Assembly (NCBI GenBank): GCA_000697335.1
Contig: JNEM01011469.1
Location: forward strand, 1-13,519
DNA from: Conidiobolus incongruus B7586
Taxonomy: Eukaryota > Entomophthoromycota > Entomophthoromycetes > Entomophthorales > Conidiobolaceae
Direction of reading: 5' to 3'
Length of the DNA: 13,519 bases
Below are positions 1 through 8,589 of the stretch, in pieces. Under the pieces are notes generated by a model that worked only from the letters and a program-made list of their open reading frames with translations, was not told the origin of the DNA and made no database searches. How positions within the stretch are numbered: the stretch's first letter is position 1; each line of letters starts with the position of its first letter. The translations under genes and the position numbers were made by a program.

Positions 1-8
1 ATAAAAAT

Positions 9-798
9 TATTTTTTTATATTTAAAAAAAATAAATTATTTAATTTTTGATTTTTAAAATTATTCATTAATTATAAATAGTTTATTTTATAAAAAATATA
101 TAGAATAATATATAATTTATATATATTAGCTTTTGTGATTAAAAAATTAATTTTTTTAAATTTATTATTTTATTGAACTATATTAAAATAGTATAATGAT
201 AATCTAAAGCCTTTTATTTTAATATTAATATAACTTAACCATAAACGTTCTAAATTGATTTTAAATTTATAAGCAATTTTTGATAATAAAATATTATATA
301 GATGAATTATTTACTATTAGATATATGATTATAAATCTAAAAAGATTAATTAAAAAATCAAAATTTAAAAAACTAATTTTAATTATTAGTTTTTTAGTTA
401 TTAATATAGTTAAAAATAAATTGAAAAAGACTTTTTTATTTCTACTTAAGAATTATTAGTCTATTTGAATATTAGGTATCTAATTCAATTTTATATATTG
501 AAGTTTTATATTAAATTAATTAATAAAAAGATATAATGAAAACTATAATTCAACTAAAGCTTAAAAAAAGTTAAAATATTTATTATCAAATAAAGCTATT
601 AAAATGTATCCAAAAACCAAGGCATTTATAATCAATAATTATAATATATAAGTTTTAAAATTTTTTGTATAATTTTTTATAAGGATATAAACTATAATAT
701 TAAATTTTAAATAAATTAAATCTTATTATAAATTCCTTTATAATATTTATATTTATAAGAAATTATTAATTATCAATAATTATAATGAACTTTAATAT
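9..798 (+). mobile_element. Old mariner-type transposon, 5' part (split by a later insertion)
   Basis: This stretch aligns by eye, base for base with many differences, to the first part of the plus-strand mariner at 10942-12263: decayed left terminal repeat (about 9-70), leader, the N-terminal helix-turn-helix region, and the start of the catalytic domain. It stops at a TA (799-800) where another mariner is inserted, and the homology resumes at 2110. Composition has drifted almost wholly to A and T, so this is the oldest copy here. One informative codon: where the younger copies have CAA in the N-terminal region, this one has TAA, a silent swap if TAA is Gln. No usable protein remains. The left boundary is approximate. 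Confidence 0.75.
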
Positions 799-840
799 TA
801 CTTTGTAATTTAAATAATGGGAATTTTTTGTGATTGAAAA
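799..840. repeat. Terminal inverted repeat, 3' end of mariner copy 799-2109
   Basis: Begins at the TA target and carries ACTTTGTAATTTAAATAATG followed by GGAATTTTTTGTGATT. The same pattern, with a few substitutions, starts the copy at 12842 and, complemented, ends the copy at 12263. This three-way agreement fixes the element boundary. Confidence 0.8.
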
Positions 841-890
841 GAATAAACATTTTAACATATAAAAAGTAAAAATAAATATATATTATAAAA

Positions 891-1922
891 TTAATGGTTT
901 CTTTTATTTCTAATAACTTTTTGCTATACTTTTGGCAAAGATCTAACACTTAAAAAATAGTTCTTTTTATTAAAGACTGAAATTTGATGTTTTACAAACC
1001 AATTAAATTTTCCTACAGAAATTTTCTTTCTTACAAGCTGGTTTTTTAATTGCCCAAAACAATTATAATTACATAGGTTATAATCTAAGGAATATACTGG
1101 ATGTGGTAGTTTTTTCCAGTTATTTTTAATTAGAAAGTTTTTTACAACTTTAGATTTATGTATTTTATAATTATCATATAAACTAATAGGTCTTCTCAAA
1201 TTATATTAAGAATACTAATTAGAAATAGTTTTATTTAAAAAAAATATAAAGTTTACTATTAATGGATTTCCCTTTAGGAATTAAATAAGAATAGCATATG
1301 CTATTATAATCTATTACAACAATTAACATTCATTTATCAACAAAGTGTTTATTTAAAGGAATTTATAGAGGGGGTTGATTTAACTTAATCCAACACCTTG
1401 ATTTATGTTTTGGTAAAGGATTATACAAAGGAATCTAAGATTCATCAATTGTAATAATTCATTGTAAAAGCCTTGGTTTCTGGCTATACCTTAGTAAGTT
1501 TTGTTTAGCAATAGCTACTTTAGCTTTTTTTAAGCTTTAGTTAAATTATAAGGTACCTATTTTGTATTTTTATTAATTAATTTTAATTTAAACTTTAATA
1601 TAAATAAAATACTTGTGTGACTAATATTAAAGTGTCTTGATAGTTCTCTAATTGAAATAAAAAGGTGCTTTTCAATATAATTTTTTACTTTATTAATAAT
1701 TAGAAGAGTGACAATTGAAATTAATCTTCTAGATTTTGGTAGATTTTAGGTAGTTTCTCTCCTAGCCTTAAAGTAATTTACCCAGCAATAAATTGTTGAT
1801 TTAGATAATACTTCATTACCAAAAGCTGTTTGTAAATTTTAAATGATTTTAGAGGGTTTGTGGTTAAGTTTTACTAATACTAAAATAAAAGACTTTTGAT
1901 GGTTACTATTTAGTTTAAGCAT
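891..1922 (-). pseudogene. Mariner transposase, inactivated copy
   Basis: Cut-and-paste transposase of the DD34D mariner group, about 344 codons from ATG 1922 to a TAA at 891-893 that lies in the same place in the other copies. The N-terminal part has a helix-turn-helix-like section (IRELSRHFNISHTSI). The catalytic part has IDES for the first Asp, YDNYKIH for the second (the usual HDN has become YDN), and LDYNLCNYNCF for the third, where the catalytic Asp has become Asn. There is also a one-base deletion relative to the copy at 11136-12169, in the poly-A run near 1525. TAA and TAG occur at Gln positions and TGA in LLQWI, matching the code inferred for the host genes. The missing third acidic residue alone makes it inactive. 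Confidence 0.85.
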
Positions 1923-1975
1923 GATTAAATTAAACAACTAATTTTAAAAAATTAATTTTTTAATCAAAAAATTAT

Positions 1976-1995
1976 TATATATATATATATATATA
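1976..1995. repeat. (TA)n microsatellite in a mariner leader
   Basis: An uninterrupted TA run between the terminal repeat and the transposase start. The plus-strand copy has the same feature at 11053-11080 with a longer run, so it is an ancestral part of the element that has changed length. Confidence 0.9.
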
Positions 1996-2059
1996 ATTCA
2001 AAACTATTTATTTTCCTATTTGTTTTGTATATATTTACTTATTTGAAACTAATAATATG

Positions 2060-2109
2060 TTTGAAAAATCAGAAATTAAAAAATTTCCCATTTCTTTAAT
2101 TCCATGGTA
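2060..2109. repeat. Terminal inverted repeat, 5' end of mariner copy 799-2109
   Basis: Read on the minus strand it runs from the TA through AATGGGAAATTTTTTAATTT and then CTGATTTTTCAAA. The left end of the plus-strand copy (10942 on) and, more decayed, the window start show the same sequence. Confidence 0.8.
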
Positions 2110-2599
2110 ATATTATATATTTTATTATTAAGTTTTTAAAGATAATTAATTAAAATTATACTTTATATTTATTTTGTAAATAAAGATATATTAATCTAAT
2201 ATTCTTTATATAATTAAAAATATTAAATATTTTATATATCAATTTTATAAAATATAAAGTTAAGATTATAAAAAATTTCCAATTTAAAAATAATTGAAAA
2301 AATATCATCTAATAGATTCTTTAAATTATAACCCATATGATTATAATTTTTTAAATAATTAAAAAACTTGCTTATAAAAAATAAAGTTTTTATAAGAAAA
2401 TTTAATTAATTTATGAAATATTAAATTGTTATATAAAAAATATTTTTTTAAATAATAAAAATTTATTAAAAATATGGTAAAAAGTTATTAATAATAATAA
2501 TAAAATATTAACCTTATATTATATATTAATTTTTATCTGCTATATATTAAAATATTTTTTTTGAATATAAAAAATTCTTATTATTTAAATGTTAAAATA
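2110..2599 (+). mobile_element. Old mariner-type transposon, 3' part (continuation of 9-798)
   Basis: Homology to the plus-strand mariner resumes here exactly where it broke off at 798: AATATTATAT matches the region just before the FLNKS/NSKLY part of the transposase. It continues through a recognisable AACCCATATGATTATAA (the third-Asp region), the shared GGTAAAAAGTTATTAATAAT near the end of the gene, and a decayed right terminal repeat ending near 2598-2599. With the left part it makes about 1.28 kb, close to the length of the intact copies. Heavily decayed; no functional product. Confidence 0.75.
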
Positions 2600-2619
2600 A
2601 TATTCTCTATTTTTTTAAT

Positions 2620-2975
2620 TGAACCAAGTTCCAATTTTAATATATATAATATACCTATATTAATAATATTATATTATTTTGATATCTTTTTAACTGAAAT
2701 ATCAAAGTATTAAATATTTTTTAAATTTTAATAAATTTTGAAAAATATCCCATTTAGTTTTGAAATATCAAATCTTTTAATAATTAATAGCTTTAGATAA
2801 AATATTATTTTCATAAGGTGTTTAGAAATTTTAAATGATTTTATAGTATTTGTGGTCAAGTTTTGATAGTAGTAAAATAACACTTATGATGATTTCTATT
2901 TAAATATAATATATATTTTTCAAAACTAAAAATAAGGTTGAAAAATCAGAAATTAATATATTTGTTATTTTTTCT
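2620..2975 (-). mobile_element. Mariner relic, N-terminal half only, internally deleted
   Basis: Matches the minus-strand copy at 799-2109 over its N-terminal half: TTTTGATATCTTTTTAACTG against the 1633 region, GTTTAGAAATTTTAAATGAT against the 1829 region, and GTTGAAAAATCAGAAATTAA against the terminal region near 2060. Leader segments between these blocks are missing and the catalytic half is absent. It directly abuts the end of the old plus-strand copy. The outer boundaries are approximate because decay hides them. Confidence 0.65.
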
Positions 2976-3167
2976 CAACTATAACTAATTTTGTTTGCAC
3001 AAACATTTGATAAATTAAACTAGTAAACTTTTAATGTTTTCACGATGACAAGCATATAATAAATAGATAAGTAATAAATATATATTTTGTTATTTATTAA
3101 ACCTTGAATCAAAACAACATTTTTAAAAAATTTCATTTATTATATCAATTAAATAATATGAATTAAA

Positions 3168-3652
3168 ATGTTTGCTGCCTTCGCTCGTCCCAATCAAGCT
3201 TTCCGCTGGGCTCAATGTAGTAATGGTGAAGTACCCCTGATACCGTTCAAGGTGGTTGTGAAGTAGGTGGAAGACCTCTCTATGTCGCTCGTCGAAGCTA
3301 TGAGGAAGATATCCATGTCGGTGAGGTTGCCTCATACCTCGGAGGTTTGTTTATCACCTATGGTGGTAAGGAACTGTTCTTCAAGGAATACTTCGTATTG
3401 TGTGGTGACGCTAGTCAATTGAGCTAGGTTGAATGTCGCGGTCAAATTCAATCCCAAGGTTGATTTCCCCTAGAAGCTGGTATCGAAGCTGACGGTGACG
3501 AAATTCACGTGGCCGAATTCCGTCATAAGGGTGGTCAAGTTATCTGTAAGGCTGGTCCCGGCTTTAAAGACGGCTGTGCCTTGGGTTATGATATGAAGGG
3601 ACACTACACCAACAACACTGACCAATAATTTGTCTTGGCTAACCCCTAATGA
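3168..3652 (+). CDS. DM9-repeat protein (DUF3421 type), two repeats, reading frame slips once
   Basis: About 161 residues, made of two tandem DM9 repeats, a carbohydrate-binding module found in mannose-binding lectin-like proteins of insects, molluscs, fungi and protists. Start ATG 3168 gives MFAAFARPNQAFRW and NGEVP, the usual opening. Then, one base out of frame from about 3236, come GGCEVGGRPLYVARRSYEED, YGGKELFFKEYFVLCGDAS, and a second repeat with EADGDEIHVAEFRHKGGQ. The frame ends at TAA-TGA (3647-3652). Inside are TAG (3425), TGA (3461) and TAA (3626). The TGA fits an aromatic position; the TAG and TAA sit where relatives often have Trp and Tyr. Together with the one-base slip in a C run (3234-3237), this leaves two readings: a live gene under the ambiguous code with a base-call or frameshifting issue, or an early pseudogene. 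GC is far above its surroundings. The family assignment is firm; its status is not. Confidence 0.8.
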
Positions 3653-4409
3653 TTTGTGCTGAATTTGTGTGTATATTTTACAACTTTGTAGAGAGTAAAA
3701 AACTAGTTACTATTTTTCATACTTATTCTTCACTATATTTGCTTCTTTCTTCTAATATTTCTATTATTAATATTCTCCTGATTTGTGTTTAGATACTTAA
3801 TTGAATGCATTGAGGTTATCATAAATATCTCTATCAATAAAAATCTCTAGAATAGTTAAACAATTATCTTATTATATGTTTAGTATTATTTGACAGGGAT
3901 AATCATATTAATTAATTGCTTTGCTATTGATAACTCTTTCATTGGCTTTGATTTTAAAAATTTATCTTTTGAAATTCATAATAATTTAATATATTATATC
4001 AGTTATTATTTATTTATTATTTTGTATATAAAATTTATACTTTATTAGATATATTTTAATTAATTCAATAAAATTGTTTTGAATAATTTTAGTAAATTTT
4101 GTATTTTTTTACAAAAAAAATTATAACAAATGGATCTTATAACTTATCAAATATTTTATCTTGATATTTTTGTAATTTGAAATATTAATAAATAATTTTA
4201 AAAATCAATAAATGTTAATGATTTGTATATGTGTATAATTGAATATTTAATTGAATAATTATTAAAATGATATCCAAAAATTTATTTAACATAAAAATTA
4301 TATTATATTCTATTAAAAAATATTAAAATATATATATTATAATAATTTAAGTCTATTACAAAATTTAATGGAATATAATATTTATTATTAAAAAATTTTT
4401 TGAATTGAA
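3653..4409. other. Intergenic AT-rich stretch, no gene seen
   Basis: This lies between the convergent 3' ends of the DM9 gene and the lectin gene. GC drops sharply right after 3700. I see no family similarity on either strand, no mariner homology and no tandem array. It must contain both transcription ends, but no signal stands out in sequence this AT-rich. Confidence 0.6.
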
Positions 4410-5330
4410 CTAAAATGTTTTTTTACATTTAACTACATAATTGTCATAACCAATGTAGATGAGATACCCAATACCTGCAACGAGTACCACCTTGAATAAG
4501 AATCCAATAAAAGTAGGGCCACTACTATGGGCAGTTCCCTCCCTCTGATACTCGACCTCAGGAGCATTAGGGTCAATTTCAGTATGGTAGGTTTTCACCC
4601 TGATGATATCGTGATTGTCTGACAATTGACCTATCAAAGCACTGAATCCGAGGTAAAGATTATCTGGAAGTGTAATTCCATTCTTTACAAAGCATCTGTG
4701 GTACTGACCACCTTCTTCATCCTGAACTGCAACGACTAGGAACTTGCCTTTGACGTAAACGACTGTGGCTTTAGTGATGTAAGACTTATTACGAATAGCA
4801 AGGCTGCAGTTACCAATATTCTGGTTGACAGCATCCTCACTGAGATTGTACTGGGTGTTACCATCGCCAATCATAGCGAAGAAGTAAGGGAAAGTAATAT
4901 CGCTGTGGTAACCATTGGAATAAATGCCAAAAAATACATCAAATCACTTAAAGTAATCCTTACTTCCGAATACTGGTCCTGCAACCATACCGTCCTGAGT
5001 CGCTCAAAATGCGAATCCATCCCCTGAAATAGTACTGCCAGCACCCGTCACCTTAAACTCGAATTCTACTTTCCAATTGTGGGCTGGAAGGGTTTTAGCG
5101 GACCAGATGGATCCACCCTCAGAAAGCTTGTATTTATTAATAACTGTATCACTTCCAATATCGAAGTCACCAGTATCTCAAGCTTCCGTATATGGAGGAT
5201 CAAAACTCAAATATCCATGATCACGTACTTTATTATCTACTTCCTCCTTAAATTATTGCTTTTTATCATTTGTCTGACTACTTATCCCAATAACTAGGGT
5301 ACTTAATTTTAATCAATTAATTAATTTCAT
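4410..5330 (-). CDS. L-type lectin cargo receptor, ERGIC-53/VIP36 family
   Basis: A single-pass membrane lectin of the early secretory pathway, expected to carry high-mannose glycoproteins between ER and Golgi. It has 306 codons from ATG 5330. Residues 1-18 are a signal peptide (MKLIN-W-LKLSTLVIGISS). The luminal L-type lectin domain spans about 38-252 with GSIWS (73-77), GDGFAFW (103-109), AGPVFG (117-122) and GQLSDNHD (234-241). The family's disulfide cysteines fit C175 and C213. A transmembrane helix covers about 273-295, and the tail KCKKTF ends in a KKXX COPI-retrieval signal like the KKFF of ERGIC-53. The frame needs TGA as Trp at residues 6, 51, 109 and 129, and TAA as Gln at 26; residues 51 and 109 are conserved Trp in the family. 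It stops at TAG (4410-4412). Oddity: the calcium-loop motif FFDTYxN reads FFGIYSN (133-139), so sugar binding may be altered. Compact, with no intron needed. Confidence 0.93.
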
Positions 5331-6752
5331 AACTTATATATTCTTGACTTGGTTATATATATATATATTTGCTTATTTTATATACAACCTTAAAATTTTT
5401 TTAATTGATATTAGGAATTAAATTGAATTGAATAGAATATCATTATTTGAATCAATGATGACGATGTATAATTTTATTCAACAATAATTTTGTAGGAATT
5501 TTTTTGAAATAAATCTCCTTAAATGGAGTCTATTAATTCACAAATATATGTTTTGAATAGTTTAGTAAATTCATATTAATTTGAAAATATAGTAACACTT
5601 TTATGATAATATTATTGAATATTTTATATTTTTTTAGTCATTAGTTATATAATATTAAATTTCTTTATACTTGCTAAATTCACTATTAATCAATATAAAA
5701 ATATCAAATTTTTTACATCATGTATATTAATAATTTTTCGAATATCAAGTGAAGAAAATTGTTTAATAGTAAGATATACTATTCTGAATAATCATATTTA
5801 ATTATATAGATGTCTTATCAAAAGTATTAAATCACCCAAAAAAACATTAAATAATCTAACAGTTTGAAATCATTATTATTGAAGCATATAATGTTTTGGT
5901 AGTTTGTCACTATAACACTTATAATTAATATATTTAATTTTGCAATTAAATAAATATGTTTTGAATCAAAATATATACTTTACATAAAAAAGTGCCATAA
6001 TATGATATTTAAATGCAATTTGACCAAATTTAGAATTTTAATTAAAAAATAACAACAAATTTGAAACAATTTCTTTACTAATATATTTTATATATTAATT
6101 ATTTTATTTTAAAATACATTTTGATATTAATTAAAGAAGAAAAATTCTAAAATATTTTGATTAATTGATATAATTAAACTATAAATCTCATAATACCTAA
6201 TGATTATTGCTGATAATTCAATTAAATAATTATACTGTCTGCTTTAACAATATAGTCAAATAAAATATAACTATATATTAGATATATAAATTTTTTCAAA
6301 ATTAAATTGATAATACATTTGGGCATTTATTTCATATTAATTCGAATACAACTTGAACTTGAATTATCATTATTTATTAATAAAGATGTATTGAATATTA
6401 AATATGTTAAAATATATCTTCTCATCTTATAAAAATCTTTAATATTTTGATATTAAATTATCTTAGCCATCATTATATATCATATTAATCTCAAAATATA
6501 ACTTTTAAATTATTTTAAATTGAAATACGGATTTAATATTTTTTTATAATACACTTCAATTAAATTCAATTTAATAAAACTATTAGAATCAAAAGTTAAT
6601 ATCAGTACTTTTTTATTCTGTATTAAAATTTTATTTTACAAGATAAAATTACTTAATTCACTTATATATTTGATAATTATAATTAGATATTAAATATATA
6701 TGAATACCATACAAATTACTGTTGTAGTTTATAATAAGTTTTTTCAATAAAG
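5331..6752. other. Intergenic AT-rich stretch, no supported gene
   Basis: The upstream side of the lectin gene. Close to its start, a TATATATATATATA run (about 5356-5370) could serve as a promoter-type AT block, but that cannot be told from background. A frame from ATG 5805 (MSYQKYQITQKNIKQSNS...) runs for some 80 codons if all stops are read as sense. Its composition is that of the background, and any frame would look open under this code. No transposon homology was noticed. Confidence 0.5.
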
Positions 6753-7081
6753 ATGGTTGTTAGAAGATTACTTGTAATATGATTAATTAAATTATTTATT
6801 AATCCTATATGTCTTAAAGTTTACTTACTGTTGAGATGTTGTAGCAGAATATCGAGAAAATTAGAATGCCTTTCTATCCTTATCACATCTGGGTTTAGAA
6901 AATTCATTCAGTTGGTGAAACAAGATTTGGATAGGAACTAAAGAACTTCATTCGATTATGGACCAATAAAGACACTATAAATGAGGGGTAACGTGGACTT
7001 AACTATCGAATCTAGACGGACGGGTATTTTCAAAAACAACATTATGACAAATTTATATAATTTCTAATTTAATTTAAATGA
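6753..7081 (+). CDS. Unrecognised small protein, probably with one intron or a downstream start
   Basis: A GC-richer island reading QNIEKIRMPFYPYHIWV-Q-K, then IHSVGETRFG-Q-ELKNFIRL and GLNYRI-Q-TDGYFQKQHYDK, where each isolated Q is TAA or TAG. I do not recognise the family. There are two models for the start. Model (a): ATG 6809, no intron, giving MSQSLLTVEMLQQNIE and a total of 90 codons to TGA 7079-7081. Model (b): ATG 6753 (MVVRRLL), then a 71-base intron 6774-6844 (GTAATATG...GTTGTAG), joining in frame to QNIEK. Model (b) removes two reassigned codons, gives a basic N-terminus that could target mitochondria, and uses the same 5' splice sequence GTAATAT proposed for the gene at 8590. The end could also be the TAA near 7058. 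No transmembrane segment is visible. Confidence 0.55.
6774..6844 (+). other. Possible 71-base intron
   Basis: Starts GTAATATG and ends GTTGTAG, strongly AT-rich. Its removal joins MVVRRLL in frame to QNIEKIRMPF. It is offered because it explains the upstream ATG and shares its 5' end with the putative intron at 8599. The intron-free start at 6809 is equally open, so this is a proposal only. Confidence 0.35.
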
Positions 7082-8364
7082 AATCCTTGGTCAAATTATT
7101 TAATAAATATAATAAAAAATAATTTAAATTCTGATAAGCAGTTTTAGATTATATATTCAAATAAAGCATCTCTAGATTATATTATTTATAAAATATTATA
7201 GAAATATTTAACCTAACCATATGAAAAAGTTAAACTATTATTAAGGAAATCCGAAAAGTTGAATCAATATTTACATAATTAATCAAATATATTTGATACT
7301 CTATTGATTTATAAAATATCAAAACAACAAGTATAGATTATATATTGATCGAGAGAAAACATTCTTAATTTAATAATATACACTTTATTTACTCATTTTC
7401 CCTCGATTGAAACTTATAAAAATTGTCAAGGTTTGTATTATTAGATCTCTGACTCCTCATCAATCAATTTAAATATTGATATCTATATAATATAATAACC
7501 ATATATTCTGCAAATTACTCTTTAAAATTATTGATAAATGAGAATCATATTATAAAAATATAGATACAATTACAATAGAGAAAATCAAATTGTTTTATTG
7601 ACTTATTAACTGGAACAGACTAAGATAAAGATTAGATTACTTTAACTATAATGCTTAATAAAAAAATCAAAGTAACAAATAGTTATAATAAAGTTTAGGA
7701 TTTAAGCAAATAGGGATTAATTTTATTGATTTATTTTACCATTTCCAAATATCATATAAGCAATAATATATTTTTCTCGACATTAATTCAATATTACAAT
7801 ATCTAGAATCTTTGTATTATATGAATAATCTGAAAATTTCAAATTTTATAATTTAATTAATAAACTATCCAAATTTTATTACTAGTAATATGAGGATCGG
7901 AGTGATTTTGAAAAAATGCATCATTTTAAAATAAATGGTGATGTAATTAAATCTCTATGAATTATCAAAATATATTCATCAAAGATTGTAACTTGACATA
8001 TATAATTTAACTTGATTATTTACCAATCAGTTATTTCCATTTTATAATTATGTAACAGATTTAATGTCATGAAGTACATATTTGGAATAGTTAAGCAAAT
8101 TATTGAATTTTGTTTTATACTTATATATTAATTTTAATACATTGTTTGTGAATAAACTATAATATATCAAGCAATAATTTTAATAGAGAAATTACTAAAA
8201 GAGTAATTTTATTTACAAAGAATAAGACCAAATATATTAAATTATTACCTTGAATAATTACTGCTATTTTTTACACAAATTTTATAACATTGATTATCAA
8301 TGTATAATTTCCTTTAGTCTATACCATAAAAATCTTTTCAGTAATTTCATTATTGAATCTGGTA
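7082..8364. other. AT-rich stretch with an unproven long frame
   Basis: No family similarity was found on either strand. With all stops read as sense, the frame from ATG 7221 (MKKLNYYQGNPKSWINI...) can be followed for nearly 400 codons past 8364. It meets few TGA codons but many TAA and TAG, giving a very Gln-, Ile-, Asn- and Lys-rich product. The competing frame over 7800-8150 meets TGA much more often. That asymmetry hints at coding. However, the base composition is background-like and the residues are what random AT-rich DNA gives, so I do not call a gene. Confidence 0.3.
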
Positions 8365-8556
8365 ATGGATACATTAACCAAGAATTCAACCAAATACTAT
8401 AAAGATAAAGAATTCACTAGCATTAAATGTACAATTCATCTAACTGATTAACATTAATAAAATATAATTTACGCCGACTTTAACACTAATTTAGAAATTT
8501 AATCTTTTGAAAAGGTATAAAAAAGAACTCTTCCTTTTCACAAAGTAAAATTTTAA
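8365..8556 (+). CDS. Doubtful small ORF upstream of the I78 gene
   Basis: From ATG 8365 the frame reads MDTLTKNSTKYYKDKEFTSI, then KCTIHLTDQHQQNIIYADF, and ends at TAA 8554, about 33 bases before the next gene's ATG. It has 63 codons, five of them TAA read as Gln. GC is somewhat higher than the flanks, especially at 8470-8540. I recognise no family. Over 8343-8395 another frame (FIIESGNGYINQEFNQI) looks equally coding-like, so the start or an exon boundary may lie in this overlap. The ORF is in frame with ATG 8590, so a fusion through TAA codons to the next gene cannot be excluded. Confidence 0.3.
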
Positions 8557-8589
8557 ATTTCATAATTAAATTTTATCAGTTTTTTTAAT

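Larger units (their letters stand above)
799..2109 (-). mobile_element. Mariner-type DNA transposon (Tc1/IS630 superfamily), full length, inserted into an older copy
   Basis: About 1.31 kb, flanked by TA on both sides (799-800 and 2108-2109), as expected for mariner target-site duplication. The terminal inverted repeats are imperfect and contain the shared core AATGGGAA(A)TTTTTT: at 815-829 on the plus strand, and complementary near 2080-2096. Inside is one transposase gene on the minus strand, preceded by a leader of roughly 185 bases that holds a (TA)n run. The sequence on either side of this element is continuous with the middle of another mariner on the opposite strand, so this is a nested insertion. 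Its closest relative in the window appears to be the copy starting at 12842. Confidence 0.9.

Noticed and set aside
3123-3335. Minus-strand open frame of 70 codons across the start of the DM9 gene
   Set aside because: It is antisense to the clearly DM9-like plus-strand coding sequence and resembles no protein family.
5079-5297. Plus-strand open frame of 72 codons
   Set aside because: It is antisense to the N-terminal part of the lectin gene, whose minus-strand reading is supported by family motifs.
4410-5330. Lectin gene as a pseudogene under the standard code
   Set aside because: The only breaks are TGA and one TAA, with two TGA on conserved Trp; there are no frameshifts, and signal peptide, cysteines, membrane helix and KKTF tail are all intact.
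5805-6063. Possible plus-strand gene MSYQKYQITQKN...
   Set aside because: Readable for about 80 codons only because no triplet stops; no GC rise, no family motif, background-like residue use.
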